Counted from the first letter of the stretch, positions 44,068 to 53,711 are shown. The stretch: 60,444 nt of DNA from Actinomycetes bacterium (GCA_023461275.1 JAEYMI010000056.1:1-60444), one strand, 5' to 3'. Program-made: numbers and translations. The notes: generated from the letters alone by a model not told the origin.

Positions 44068-46545
44068 ATGCGTGCACCACAATCCTGGTTCACCGAGGTT
44101 CTCCGCGCCGGCGACCCGCAGTGGTCGGCGTCCGCTGCGGAGATCGACGCCGGGTTCGTGCGAGTCGGATTCGAGATCGAGGACGTCGACCCATTTCCGA
44201 CGATCACCGGACCGCTGGTGATCGGCCGAGTGCTCGACATCGAGGAACTCACCGAGTTCAAAAAGCCCATCCGATTCTGCCAGGTAGACGTCGGTGAAGG
44301 TGAGCCGCGTGGAATCGTCTGTGGCGCAAGAAACTTCGCTGAAGGCGATCTGATCGTCGCCGCGCTGCCGGGAACGGTACTGCCGGGGCCATTCGAGATT
44401 GCGGCACGTAAGACCTATGGACGCGTCTCCGACGGAATGATCTGCTCGGTCTCGGAGCTGGGGATCGGCACCGACCACAGCGGCATCCTGGTGCTGGCGC
44501 CGGGTACCGCCGAACCGGGCGCCGACGCCCGCGAGACCCTCGGCCTCGACGACACCGCCATCGACGTCAATGTCACGCCCGACCGTGGCTACGCCTTCTC
44601 CATGCGAGGACTCGGGCGTGAGCTCGCGAGCAGCTTCGGAGTTCCGTTTGTCGACGCCGGACTCAACGCCGACCTACCCGCGGTCGGTACCGATTCGGAG
44701 GGCTGGGCGGTCTCGATCGTCGCTGATTCGTCCGCCACCCGCTACACCGCCCGGGTGATCCGTGGCGTCGACGCGTCCGCGGCGACACCGTGGTGGATGC
44801 AGAAACGTTTGATGGTGGCAGGCATCCGTCCGATCTCCGCCATCGTCGACGTCACCAACTACGTGATGATCGAACTCGGGCAGCCGCTGCATGCCTTCGA
44901 CGCCGACCGGCTCGCCGGCCCGATCGTCGTTCGCAGCGCGACCGCCGACGAGAAGCTGACCACCCTCGACGGGGTCGATCGTGTCCTCGACGCCGAAGAC
45001 GTGGTGATCGCCGACGATTCCGGACCCATCGCCCTGGCCGGCGTGATGGGTGGTGCGGCAACCGAAGTCGGCGACGCGAGCACGACCGTGCTGATCGAGG
45101 CGGCCACCTTTGACCCGGTCCGAGTCTTCCGGACCGCCAAACGCCACAAGCTGACGTCGGAGGCGAGCAAGCGCTTCGAGCGCGTCGTCGACCCGGAGAT
45201 CACCGCCGTCGCATCACAGCGCGCCGTCGAGCTGATCATCGAGATCGCCGGTGGCACAGCCGATCCGCACATCTCGGAGGCCCGGACCACGACGACCGCG
45301 CCGGCCGCCATCGAGATCGCTGCCGATGAACCGGACCGCGTCGCGGGCATCGGCTACCCGGTGGGCACCACCGAACGTCGACTCACCGAGGTCGGTTGTG
45401 AGGTCAGTGGGAGCGAGATGCTGACCGTGCAGGCGCCGTCATGGCGTCCGGATCTCAAGCAGCGCGCCGACCTGGTGGAGGAGGTGCTGCGACTCGAGGG
45501 GCTCGAGGACATTCCGGCGATCGTGCCGCGGGCTCCGGGTGGTCGGGGCCTGACCGCCGCGCAGCGGCGACGCCGGAGCATCGGTCGCACGCTTGCCGTC
45601 GACGGCTATGTGGAGGTTCTGCCGTATCCCTTCATGCCAGCCGCGGTATTCGACGTGTGGGGTCTCGGGCCGGACGACGAGCGCCGCCGCACGGTACGGG
45701 TGCTCAATCCGCTCGAGTCCGATCGGGCGGAACTGAACACCACGCTGCTCCCTGGGCTGCTGGAGATGGCGGCGCGCAATATCGCACGCGGACAACGTGA
45801 TCTGTCGCTCTACACCATCGGTCAGGTGGTCTTCGCCGGTGATCACGTCGCGGCAGTACCGGCGCTGGACGTGACACGACGGCCCACCGACGCCGAGATC
45901 GCGGCGCTGGATGCCTCGTTGCCCGTGCAGCCCGTCCATGTCGCAGTGGTTCTGACCGGGCTTCGTGATCCGGCCGGGCCGTGGGGGCCGGGCCGGGCGG
46001 CCGACTACCTCGATGCCTTCGAGGCCGCACGCACCGTCGGAGAGGCCGCGGGGGTCGAGATCGAACTGAGTGCGGCCGACCACGCACCCTGGCATCCCGG
46101 GCGATGTGCCGCACTTCGGGTGGGTGACGTCACCGTCGGCTATGCCGGAGAACTGCATCCGGCCGTCCTGGAACGGGCGGGCCTCCCGAAACGTCTGTGT
46201 GCGGTGGAGATCGATGTCGACGCGCTGCCGCTCGCCCAGACACTTCCCGCGCCGTCGGTGTCGGTGTTCCCGGCAGTCCTGCAGGACGTCAATGTCGTGG
46301 TCGCCGAGGAGGTGGCTGCGGCCGACGTGCAACAGGCACTGCAGGCAGGCGCCGGAGAGCTTCTCGAATCGATCGATCTCTTCGACGTCTTCACCGGTGC
46401 CCAGGTGGGCGAGGGGCAGAAGTCGCTCACGTTCGCGCTGCGGTTCCGAGCTCCGGATCGTACGCTCACCGAAGACGAGGCCAGTGCGGCCAAGTTGGCG
46501 GCGGTCGATCTGGCTACGTCGCGGGTGGGTGCCCGGCTGCGCTGA
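44068..46545 (+). CDS. pheT: Phenylalanyl-tRNA synthetase beta subunit
   Basis: An 825-residue beta subunit. An N-terminal EMAP-like tRNA-binding domain (IGRVLDIEELTEFKKPIRFCQVDVGEGE, GIVCGARNFAEGD) is followed by the B3/B4 editing domain (TPWWMQKRLMVAGIRPISAIVDVTNYVMIELGQPLHAFDADRL, KLTTLDGV), B5 and core domains (RRSIGRTLAVDGYVEVLPYPF, LNPLESDRAELNTTLLPGLLE) and a C-terminal ferredoxin-like FDX-ACB domain (FPAVLQDVNVVVAEEV, IDLFDVFTGAQVGEGQKSLTFALRFRAPDRTLTE). Length is typical. Start ATG with GGAAG upstream. Confidence 0.96.
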   Translation: MRAPQSWFTEVLRAGDPQWSASAAEIDAGFVRVGFEIEDVDPFPTITGPLVIGRVLDIEELTEFKKPIRFCQVDVGEGEPRGIVCGARNFAEGDLIVAALPGTVLPGPFEIAARKTYGRVSDGMICSVSELGIGTDHSGILVLAPGTAEPGADARETLGLDDTAIDVNVTPDRGYAFSMRGLGRELASSFGVPFVDAGLNADLPAVGTDSEGWAVSIVADSSATRYTARVIRGVDASAATPWWMQKRLMVAGIRPISAIVDVTNYVMIELGQPLHAFDADRLAGPIVVRSATADEKLTTLDGVDRVLDAEDVVIADDSGPIALAGVMGGAATEVGDASTTVLIEAATFDPVRVFRTAKRHKLTSEASKRFERVVDPEITAVASQRAVELIIEIAGGTADPHISEARTTTTAPAAIEIAADEPDRVAGIGYPVGTTERRLTEVGCEVSGSEMLTVQAPSWRPDLKQRADLVEEVLRLEGLEDIPAIVPRAPGGRGLTAAQRRRRSIGRTLAVDGYVEVLPYPFMPAAVFDVWGLGPDDERRRTVRVLNPLESDRAELNTTLLPGLLEMAARNIARGQRDLSLYTIGQVVFAGDHVAAVPALDVTRRPTDAEIAALDASLPVQPVHVAVVLTGLRDPAGPWGPGRAADYLDAFEAARTVGEAAGVEIELSAADHAPWHPGRCAALRVGDVTVGYAGELHPAVLERAGLPKRLCAVEIDVDALPLAQTLPAPSVSVFPAVLQDVNVVVAEEVAAADVQQALQAGAGELLESIDLFDVFTGAQVGEGQKSLTFALRFRAPDRTLTEDEASAAKLAAVDLATSRVGARLR

Positions 46546-46574
46546 CCGAGGGCGGACCCGCCGGTGAATCAATT

Positions 46575-46592
46575 TGCATCGGTATGCATAAT
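46575..46592 (+). promoter_or_regulatory. ARG box overlapping the argC promoter
   Basis: TGCAT-cggt-ATGCA (46575-46588) is a perfect palindrome of the actinobacterial ArgR operator type. It overlaps the -10 CATAAT (46587-46592), which ends 6 nt before the argC ATG, so the argC mRNA is predicted to be leaderless and repressed by ArgR (encoded in the same operon) when arginine is plentiful. Confidence 0.7.
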
Positions 46593-46598
46593 GATCAC

Positions 46599-47636
46599 AT
46601 GACGATTTCGGTGGCGATCGCCGGTGCCAGTGGCTACGCAGGTGGCGAGATTCTGCGATTGCTCCTCGGACACCCCCGATACGCAACCGGCGAGCTGGAG
46701 CTCGGCGCGCTGACCGCCGGCGGTAACGCCGGGTCGCGCCTCGGTGCACATCATCCTCACCTGCTGCCACTGGCCGACCGGGTCCTCGCCGATACGACCC
46801 CCGAGGTCCTCGCCGGTCACGACGTCGTCTTCCTGGGTCTGCCGCATGGGACATCGGGCGCGATCGCCGACACTTTGCCGCCGACCACTCTGATCATCGA
46901 CTGCGGTGCCGATTTTCGGTTGCACGACGCCGACGAGTGGACGCACTACTACGGCGGTGAGCACGCCGGAACGTGGCCATACGGTCTGCCCGAGCTACCC
47001 GGCAACCGGGAGGCGCTCGCCGCGGCGAGTCGGGTCGCGGTGCCGGGTTGCTATCCGACCGTGTCCATCCTGTCGCTGCTACCGGCGCTGGCATCGGGCC
47101 TGGTCGAGCCGCACGTCACCATCGTTGCGGTCAGCGGAACCTCAGGCGCCGGTCGGTCACCCAAGGTTGACCTGCTCGCCGCCGAGGTGATCGGGTCGGC
47201 TCGCGCGTACGGAGTCGGCGGAGTTCACCGGCACACGCCCGAGATCAGTCAGGCCCTCTCCGCTGCCGCCGATCAACCCGTGACAGTGTCGTTCACCCCG
47301 GTCCTGGTGCCGATGTCGCGTGGCATTCTGGCAACCTGTACCGCCCGGACCACCGCGGGAGCCGACGAGATCCGCGCGGTCTATGAAAAGGCATACGGCG
47401 ACGAACAATTCATCCATCTGCTGCCTGAGGGCGTCCTCCCGACGACGGGATCGGTGCTCGGCTCGAATGCCGTGCAGCTGGCGGTCACCGTCGACGAGCG
47501 GTCGGGCACGCTGGTGGCCGTCGGCGCGATCGACAATCTCACCAAGGGCACCGGCGGTGCCGCCGTACAGTCGATGAACCTGGCCCTGGGCTGGAACGAG
47601 TCCGAGGGTCTGAGCACCGTGGGGGTGGCACCGTGA
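46599..47636 (+). CDS. argC: N-acetyl-gamma-glutamyl-phosphate reductase
   Basis: Third step of arginine synthesis, 345 residues. NADP-binding VAIAGASGYAGGEILRLLLGHP at the N terminus, active-site Cys151 in VAVPGCYPT, then SGTSGAGRSPK, GGVHRHTPEI and VSFTPVLVPMSRGIL. ATG 46599 is preferred over an upstream ATG at 46584, because the -10 and ARG box occupy that stretch. Its stop overlaps argJ (GTGA), and the genes argC to argR are all joined by 4-bp overlaps, a single translation-coupled unit. Confidence 0.96.
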   Translation: MTISVAIAGASGYAGGEILRLLLGHPRYATGELELGALTAGGNAGSRLGAHHPHLLPLADRVLADTTPEVLAGHDVVFLGLPHGTSGAIADTLPPTTLIIDCGADFRLHDADEWTHYYGGEHAGTWPYGLPELPGNREALAAASRVAVPGCYPTVSILSLLPALASGLVEPHVTIVAVSGTSGAGRSPKVDLLAAEVIGSARAYGVGGVHRHTPEISQALSAAADQPVTVSFTPVLVPMSRGILATCTARTTAGADEIRAVYEKAYGDEQFIHLLPEGVLPTTGSVLGSNAVQLAVTVDERSGTLVAVGAIDNLTKGTGGAAVQSMNLALGWNESEGLSTVGVAP

Positions 47637-48901
47637 CAACGAACGACACGACCGCAAACGACGCGACAGCGAGCGATCGGATCACGCCCGGCGCACCGTT
47701 CGGCACGTCGAGACTTCTTCGCGAACAAGGTGTCACGGCTCCCCTCGGATTTCGTGCGGCCGGAATCGCAGCGGGTATCAAGGCGTCGGGCAAGCTCGAT
47801 CTGGCCCTGGTGTTCAACGAAGGCCCCGACTACGCGGCAGCGGGCGTGTTCACCCGCAATCAGGTGAAGGCCGCGCCCGTGCTGTGGACCCGGCAGGTGC
47901 TCACCACCGGGAGGCTGCGGGCGGTCATCCTGAACTCCGGCGGCGCGAACGCGTGCACGGGTCCAGGTGGTTTCCAGGACACCCATGCCACCGCCGAGGC
48001 GGTGGCCGAGGCGTTGAGCAACTGGGGGACCAGCACCGGTGCCATCGAAGTCGCGGTCTGCTCAACGGGATTGATCGGTGACCGGTTGCCGATGGGCAAG
48101 GTGCTCGACGGTGTCACCGAGATCGTGCACGAGATGGGCGGTGGGCTGTCCGGTGGCACCGACGCCGCCTACGCCATCATGACCACCGACACCGTCCCGA
48201 AACAGGCTGCGCTGCATCACCCCAACGGGTGGAACGTCGGTGGCATGGCCAAGGGCGCCGGCATGTTGGCGCCTTCGCTGGCGACGATGCTGTGCGTGCT
48301 CACCACGGACGCGCGGGCCACACCCGACCAACTCGATGCGGCACTTCGCAAAGCGACCGCACGAACCCTCGATCGGCTCGACATCGACGGGTCCACATCG
48401 ACGAATGACACTGTGCTGCTGCTGAGTTCGGGCGCCAGCCAGGTGCCGGTGACCCAGGAGGAACTCGACGACGCGGTCTTCGCGGTGTGTGACGATCTGG
48501 CCTACCAGATGATGGCCGACGCCGAGGGGGTCACCAAGCGGATCGTGATCACCGTCGCCGGTGCGCGGACCGAGGCCGACGCGGTGGACGCCGCCCGGGT
48601 GATCGGGCGTGACTCACTGGTCAAGACCGCACTGTTTGGGTCCGATCCCAACTGGGGACGGGTGCTGGCCGCCGTCGGGATGTCTCCCTTCGAGCTGGAT
48701 CCGGACCGGATTCAGGTGTCCTTCAACGGAACTCCGGTCTGCATCGACGGCGTCGGCGCGCCGGGTGCGCGTGACGTCGATCTGTCCGGCATCGACATCG
48801 CGGTACGCGTCGACCTGGGTCTCGGTGACGCGTCGGCGAGCATCCGCACCACTGATCTGTCGCACGCGTACGTCGAAGAGAACTCGGCGTATTCGTCATG
48901 A
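47633..48901 (+). CDS. argJ: Bifunctional ornithine acetyltransferase / N-acetylglutamate synthase
   Basis: A 422-residue ArgJ that transfers acetyl from acetylornithine to glutamate, making the pathway cyclic. The self-cleavage motif is KGAGMLAPSLATMLCVLTTDA, with Thr218 as the new N-terminal nucleophile after autoproteolysis. Other family segments: AGIAAGIKASGKLDLALV, VLNSGGANACTG-like region, CSTGLIGDRLPM and a C-terminal LFGSDPNWGRVLAAVG. The N-terminal 25 residues are Thr/Asp-rich. Whether it is bifunctional or transferase-only cannot be told from sequence. Confidence 0.95.
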   Translation: MTTNDTTANDATASDRITPGAPFGTSRLLREQGVTAPLGFRAAGIAAGIKASGKLDLALVFNEGPDYAAAGVFTRNQVKAAPVLWTRQVLTTGRLRAVILNSGGANACTGPGGFQDTHATAEAVAEALSNWGTSTGAIEVAVCSTGLIGDRLPMGKVLDGVTEIVHEMGGGLSGGTDAAYAIMTTDTVPKQAALHHPNGWNVGGMAKGAGMLAPSLATMLCVLTTDARATPDQLDAALRKATARTLDRLDIDGSTSTNDTVLLLSSGASQVPVTQEELDDAVFAVCDDLAYQMMADAEGVTKRIVITVAGARTEADAVDAARVIGRDSLVKTALFGSDPNWGRVLAAVGMSPFELDPDRIQVSFNGTPVCIDGVGAPGARDVDLSGIDIAVRVDLGLGDASASIRTTDLSHAYVEENSAYSS

Positions 48902-49800
48902 CGGTCGCATCGGACAAGGCTGCCGTGCTGAGTGAGGCGCTACCACTGCTCCAGGAACTCAGCGGCGCGACGGTCGTGGTGAAGTACGGCGGCAACGCCA
49001 TGGTCGACGACGGACTCAAGCGGGGTTTCGCCGCGGACATGGTTCTCCTGCGGGCCTGCGGTATCCACCCGGTCGTGGTTCATGGCGGCGGACCGCAGAT
49101 CACCGCGATGCTCACCAAGCTCGGGCTCGTCGGGGAGTTCCGCGGCGGCTTCCGCGTGACCACGCCCGAGGTGATGGACGTCGTCCGGATGGTGTTGTTC
49201 GGTCAGGTCGGCCGAGAGCTGGTGGGACTGATCAACTCTCACGGTCCGTATGCGGTCGGGATCACCGGTGAGGACGCACACCTGTTCACCGCGACGCGTC
49301 GGACAGCGATGGTCGACGGCGTGCCCACCGATATCGGCCTGGTCGGCGACATCACCGCGGTGAACACCTCGGCCGTGCTGGATCTCATTGCGGCCGGGCG
49401 CATTCCGGTGGTCTCCACGATCGCTCCGGACCGTGACGGGGTGGTGCACAACATCAATGCCGACACCGCGGCGGGCGCACTCGCCGAAGCACTCGGGGCG
49501 CAGCGGCTGGTGATGCTCACCGACGTCGAGGGCCTGTATACCGATTGGCCGGACCGGTCATCGCTGGTCTCGACGATTGACGCCGACACCCTTGCGGGAC
49601 TGCTGCCCGGACTGGAATCGGGCATGGTGCCGAAGATGGAGGCATGCCTGCGTGCGGTTCGTGGTGGCGTTGATCGGGCACACGTGATCGACGGCCGCGT
49701 CGAGCACGCGGTGATCGCGGACTTGCTCACCGTCGACACCGCGGGGACAACGGTCACCGCCGAACCGATCGAATCTACTGTTGGGGAGCCCATTTCATGA
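48898..49800 (+). CDS. argB: Acetylglutamate kinase
   Basis: A 300-residue amino acid kinase, second step of the pathway and usually the arginine-inhibited one. TVVVKYGGNAM at the phosphate-binding Lys/Gly, VVHGGGPQITAMLTKLGL, EFRGGFRVTTPEVMDVVRMVL, INADTAAGALAEALGAQRLVMLTDVEGLY, and AVRGGVDRAHVIDGRVEHAV. An N-terminal helix of about 20 residues fits the hexameric, arginine-sensitive form. Start overlaps argJ stop (ATGA). Confidence 0.96.
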   Translation: MTVASDKAAVLSEALPLLQELSGATVVVKYGGNAMVDDGLKRGFAADMVLLRACGIHPVVVHGGGPQITAMLTKLGLVGEFRGGFRVTTPEVMDVVRMVLFGQVGRELVGLINSHGPYAVGITGEDAHLFTATRRTAMVDGVPTDIGLVGDITAVNTSAVLDLIAAGRIPVVSTIAPDRDGVVHNINADTAAGALAEALGAQRLVMLTDVEGLYTDWPDRSSLVSTIDADTLAGLLPGLESGMVPKMEACLRAVRGGVDRAHVIDGRVEHAVIADLLTVDTAGTTVTAEPIESTVGEPIS

Positions 49801-50996
49801 CCGCGCCATTGCAGCAGCGGTGGTCGTCCGCTCTGATGAACAACTACGGCACCCCCAAGATCGCGCTCGTTCGGGGCGAGGGTACGGTCGTCTACGACGC
49901 TGATGGCAAGCAATACCTCGATCTGCTCGGCGGGATTGCGGTGAATGCACTCGGACACGCGCATCCGGCAATCGTCGACGCGGTGACCACCCAGTTGCAG
50001 ACCCTCGGTCACGTCTCGAACCTGTACATCAGCCCGCAGACGGTGGAGCTGGCCGAACGGCTGCTCGACAAGTTCGGACATCCGGGCCGGGTGTTCTTCT
50101 GCAATTCCGGCACCGAGGCGAACGAAGCGGCCTTCAAGCTCGCGCGGCGCACCGGGCGGCCGGAGATCGTGGCCGCCGAGAAGGCATTTCACGGTCGCAC
50201 GATGGGTGCGTTGGCGATGACCGGCCAGCCCGCAAAACGGGCGCCGTTCGAGCCGATGCCCGCCGGTGTTCGGTTCGTGACCTACGGCGACGTTGCCGAA
50301 CTCGACGCGGCGGTGACCGATCAGACCGCGGCGGTCATCCTCGAACCCATCCTCGGGGAGAGCGGCGTGATCGTGCCGCCCGCCGACTACCTCGCCGCGG
50401 CCCGACGCATCACCGCCGAACGCGGCGCACTGCTGATCCTCGACGAGGTCCAGACCGGAATCGCCCGCACCGGAACTTTTTTCGCCCATCAAGCAGCGGG
50501 GGTCGTCCCAGACGTGATGACCCTGGCCAAGGGGCTCGGGGGCGGCCTCCCGATCGGGGCGTGTGTTGCCACCGGCGCGGCCGCGGACCTGTTCGAGCCT
50601 GGTCAGCACGGCACCACCTTCGGCGGCAATCCGGTCTCGGCAGCTGCCGCGCTCGCAGTGCTCTCGGTGATCGATCGCGACGATCTGACCGATCACGTTG
50701 CCGCGGTGGGTAAGTCGATCGCCACCGCGATCGAGGAACTCGGTCACCCGCTGATCGCCGGGGTGCGTGGCGCCGGACTGCTGCTCGGTGTGGTGCTGAC
50801 CGCGCCGATCGCCGCGCAGGTCGAGAGCCTCGCCCGCGACAACGGGTTTTTGATCAATGCCCCGGCGCCCGACGTGCTGCGACTCGCGCCGCCGCTGATC
50901 CTCACCGAGGAGCAGGCCGGAACGTTCGTCAGCGCGCTGCCGGGCATCCTCGACACCGCGGCATCGGCCGCCGAGAGCACCGGAGGTGCCGCGTGA
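49797..50996 (+). CDS. argD: Acetylornithine aminotransferase
   Basis: A 399-residue class III PLP aminotransferase, fourth step. VNALGHAHPAIVDAVTTQL, FFCNSGTEANEAAFKLAR, FHGRTMGALAMTG, LILDEVQTGIARTG and the PLP lysine in MTLAKGLGGGLPIGA, then GTTFGGNPVSAAAALAVL. Length and motif order are normal. It overlaps argB and argF by 4 bp each. Confidence 0.96.
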   Translation: MTAPLQQRWSSALMNNYGTPKIALVRGEGTVVYDADGKQYLDLLGGIAVNALGHAHPAIVDAVTTQLQTLGHVSNLYISPQTVELAERLLDKFGHPGRVFFCNSGTEANEAAFKLARRTGRPEIVAAEKAFHGRTMGALAMTGQPAKRAPFEPMPAGVRFVTYGDVAELDAAVTDQTAAVILEPILGESGVIVPPADYLAAARRITAERGALLILDEVQTGIARTGTFFAHQAAGVVPDVMTLAKGLGGGLPIGACVATGAAADLFEPGQHGTTFGGNPVSAAAALAVLSVIDRDDLTDHVAAVGKSIATAIEELGHPLIAGVRGAGLLLGVVLTAPIAAQVESLARDNGFLINAPAPDVLRLAPPLILTEEQAGTFVSALPGILDTAASAAESTGGAA

Positions 50997-51916
50997 CCCG
51001 ACATCTTCTCCGCGACGACGACCTGACCCCGGCCGAGCAGGCGCAGGTGCTGGCGCTGGCGGCCGAGGTCAAGGTGAGTCCGTTCGCCCACCGGCCGCTG
51101 GAAGGTCCCAAGGGCGTCGGCGTTCTCTTCGATAAGAACTCCACCCGGACGCGGTTCTCCTTCGAGCTCGGTGTCGCTCAACTCGGCGGCCACGCGGTGG
51201 TCGTCGACGCACGTAACACCCAGCTCGGGCGCGACGAAACGATCGAGGACACCGGGCGTGTGCTGTCTCGGTTCGTCGAAGCGGTGGTATGGCGGACCTC
51301 GGGACATGACCGCCTCGAAGCGATGGCATCGGCGGCAACCGTGCCCATTGTCAATGCGCTCTCGGACACCTTTCATCCGTGCCAGGTGCTCGCCGATCTG
51401 CAGACGATCATCGAGCACAAGGGGAGTGCCGCGGGACTGCGGATGACGTACTTCGGCGACGGCGCCAACAACATGGCCCACTCGCTGATGCTCGGTGGCG
51501 TGACGGCCGGAATGCACGTGACCGTCAGTGCCCCAGATGGTTTCGAGCCGTCACCGCAGATTGTCGCCGACGCGGCGTCGCGGGCCGAGCAGACCGGTGG
51601 TTCGGTCCGCCTCGAGTCCGACCCGGTGAAGGGCGCGGCCGGCGCCGACGTACTGGTCACCGACACCTGGACGTCGATGGGACAGGAAGACGACGGCAAG
51701 GACCGCATCGCCCCGTTCCGGCCGTACCAGGTCAACTCCGAACTGCTCGGGCACGCCGATTCCGGTGCGATCGTGTTGCACTGCCTACCGGCACATCGCG
51801 GCGAGGAGATCACCGATGAGGTGATCGACGGTCCGTCGAGCGTGGTGTTCGACGAGGCCGAGAATCGTCTGCACGCCCAGAAGGCGTTGCTCATCTGGTT
51901 GTTGGGGCAACAGTGA
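50993..51916 (+). CDS. argF: Ornithine carbamoyltransferase
   Basis: A 307-residue anabolic enzyme making citrulline. Carbamoyl-phosphate site FDKNSTRTRFSFELG, then DTFHPCQVLADLQTI and the ornithine site HCLPAHRGEEITDEVIDGPSS. YFGDGANNMAHSL and VTDTWTSMGQEDD complete the set. Overlaps argD and argR by 4 bp. Confidence 0.97.
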   Translation: MTRHLLRDDDLTPAEQAQVLALAAEVKVSPFAHRPLEGPKGVGVLFDKNSTRTRFSFELGVAQLGGHAVVVDARNTQLGRDETIEDTGRVLSRFVEAVVWRTSGHDRLEAMASAATVPIVNALSDTFHPCQVLADLQTIIEHKGSAAGLRMTYFGDGANNMAHSLMLGGVTAGMHVTVSAPDGFEPSPQIVADAASRAEQTGGSVRLESDPVKGAAGADVLVTDTWTSMGQEDDGKDRIAPFRPYQVNSELLGHADSGAIVLHCLPAHRGEEITDEVIDGPSSVVFDEAENRLHAQKALLIWLLGQQ

Positions 51917-52422
51917 CCGCATCCAGTGGACATCACGCCGAATCCCGGCTCGCCGCAACGCGAGCCGGACGTCACGCGCGGATCATCGAAATGCTCGCAA
52001 CCCGCAAGGTGCGGAGCCAGTCGGAGTTGCAGCACCTGCTGGCCGAGGAGGGGATCGACGCCACCCAGGCGACCCTGTCCCGCGATCTCGATGAGCTCGG
52101 TGCGGTCAAACTGCGTGCCGCCGACGGTGGCGCCGGGGTGTACGTGGTACCCGAGGACGGGTCGCCGGTCCGTGGGGTCTTCGGCGGAACCGACCGGCTC
52201 GCACGGCTTCTCGCGGATCTGCTGGTCTCGACCGACAGCAGTGGAAATCTCGCGGTGTTGCGGACCCCGCCGGGAGCGGCGCACTATCTGGCGAGCGCAC
52301 TCGACCGCGCGAATCTCGCCGATGTCGTCGGAACGGTGGCCGGCGACGACACTGTACTCGTGATTGCCCGCGAGCCGGTCGACGGCGCCGAGCTGGCCCG
52401 ACGAATCGAGGGTCTCGTGTAG
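51913..52422 (+). CDS. argR: Arginine repressor
   Basis: A 169-residue ArgR. An N-terminal winged helix (RHARIIEMLATRKVRSQSELQHLLAEEGIDATQATLSRDLDELGAVKLR) and a C-terminal arginine-binding hexamerisation domain (LADLLVSTDSSGNLAVLRTPPGAAHYLASALDRANLADVVGTVAGDDTVLVI). It should bind the ARG box at 46575, regulating its own operon. Its place between argF and argG is usual for actinobacteria. About 15 extra N-terminal residues are polar. Confidence 0.96.
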   Translation: MTASSGHHAESRLAATRAGRHARIIEMLATRKVRSQSELQHLLAEEGIDATQATLSRDLDELGAVKLRAADGGAGVYVVPEDGSPVRGVFGGTDRLARLLADLLVSTDSSGNLAVLRTPPGAAHYLASALDRANLADVVGTVAGDDTVLVIAREPVDGAELARRIEGLV

Positions 52423-52451
52423 CGGCGGGACCCGGATTGTTGCTGAAGGCA

Positions 52452-52487
52452 AAGACTTTCGATACTTACAAGACTTTTCATACTCAC
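52452..52487. repeat. 18-bp tandem direct repeat in the argR-argG gap
   Basis: AAGACTTTCGATACTTAC (52452-52469) and AAGACTTTTCATACTCAC (52470-52487) match at 15 of 18 bases. Each carries an ATACT that could serve as a -10 element (GATACT 52461-52466, CATACT 52479-52484). The 89-bp gap has no clear TGCAT-type ARG box. argG may thus have its own, differently controlled promoter. Confidence 0.6.
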
Positions 52488-52511
52488 CAGAAACAGGAGC
52501 ACAGATAGATC

Positions 52512-53711
52512 ATGGCGGAACGTGTCGTACTCGCATACTCGGGAGGTTTGGACACCTCGGTCGCGATCAGTTGGATCGGCAAGGAGACCGGAAAAGAGGT
52601 CGTCGCCGTCGCACTCGATCTCGGCCAGGGCGGCGAGGACATGGAGGTGGTCCGCCAGCGGGCCGTCGAATGTGGCGCCGTCGAAGCCGTCGTCGTGGAC
52701 GCGCGGGACGAGTTCGCCGATGACTACTGCTTGCCGGCGATCACCTCGAACGCGCTCTACATGGACCGCTACCCGCTGGTGTCGGCACTGTCTCGTCCGC
52801 TGATCGCCAAGCATCTGGTCACCGCCGCGCGTGATCATGGCGGCACCGTGGTCGCCCACGGTTGCACCGGCAAGGGCAACGACCAGGTTCGCTTCGAGGT
52901 CGGGTTCGCCTCACTGGCACCCGATCTGGAAGTTCTCGCCCCCGTCCGTGACTATGCATGGACCCGGGAGAAGGCGATCAGCTTCGCCGAGGAGAACGAC
53001 ATCCCGATCAACGTCACCAAGAAGTCGCCGTTCTCGATCGACCAGAATGTGTGGGGCCGTGCGGTGGAAACCGGCTTCCTGGAAGACCTCTGGAACGCGC
53101 CGACCAAGGACGTCTACGACTACACCGACGACCCGACCCTGAACTGGCAGTCGCCCGACGAGGTCATCATCTCCTTCGACAAGGGACGCCCCGTAGCCAT
53201 CGACGGCCGGCCGGTGAGCGTGCTCGAGGCCATCCAGGAACTCAACCGTCGCGCCGGTGCACAGGGCGTCGGACGCCTCGACGTCGTCGAGGACCGACTG
53301 GTCGGCATCAAGAGCCGTGAGGTCTACGAGGCCCCCGGCGCGATGGTGCTGATCACCGCGCACGAGGAACTCGAACACGTCACGCTCGAACGCGAACTGG
53401 GCCGCTTCAAGCGTCGCACTGACCAGAAGTGGGCCGAGCTGGTCTACGACGGTCTCTGGTTCTCGCCGCTCAAGCGCTCCCTTGATGCCTTCGTCACCGA
53501 CACCCAGCTGCATGTCAGTGGCGACATCCGACTCACCCTGCACGGCGGGCAAATCGCCGTCAACGGTCGCCGCAGCGCCGAATCGCTGTACGACTTCAAC
53601 CTGGCAACCTACGACGAGGGCGACAGCTTCGACCAGTCCGCCGCCCGCGGTTTCGTCGAATTGCACGGGCTGTCGTCGAAGATCGCCGCACAGCGCGATC
53701 TCGATCTGTGA
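52512..53711 (+). CDS. argG: Argininosuccinate synthase
   Basis: A 399-residue ATP-dependent ligase joining citrulline and aspartate. The PP-loop RVVLAYSGGLDTSVAISWIG is at the N terminus; GCTGKGNDQVRFEVGF, NQNVWGRAVETGFLED and RRSAESLYDFNLATYDEGD follow. AGGAG is 12 bp before the ATG. It begins a second arginine transcript unit with argH, or is read through from argR. Confidence 0.97.
   Translation: MAERVVLAYSGGLDTSVAISWIGKETGKEVVAVALDLGQGGEDMEVVRQRAVECGAVEAVVVDARDEFADDYCLPAITSNALYMDRYPLVSALSRPLIAKHLVTAARDHGGTVVAHGCTGKGNDQVRFEVGFASLAPDLEVLAPVRDYAWTREKAISFAEENDIPINVTKKSPFSIDQNVWGRAVETGFLEDLWNAPTKDVYDYTDDPTLNWQSPDEVIISFDKGRPVAIDGRPVSVLEAIQELNRRAGAQGVGRLDVVEDRLVGIKSREVYEAPGAMVLITAHEELEHVTLERELGRFKRRTDQKWAELVYDGLWFSPLKRSLDAFVTDTQLHVSGDIRLTLHGGQIAVNGRRSAESLYDFNLATYDEGDSFDQSAARGFVELHGLSSKIAAQRDLDL

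Noticed and set aside
51373..52452. A 359-codon minus-strand frame over argF/argR
   Set aside because: Antisense to two genes with clear catalytic and DNA-binding motifs; no independent evidence.
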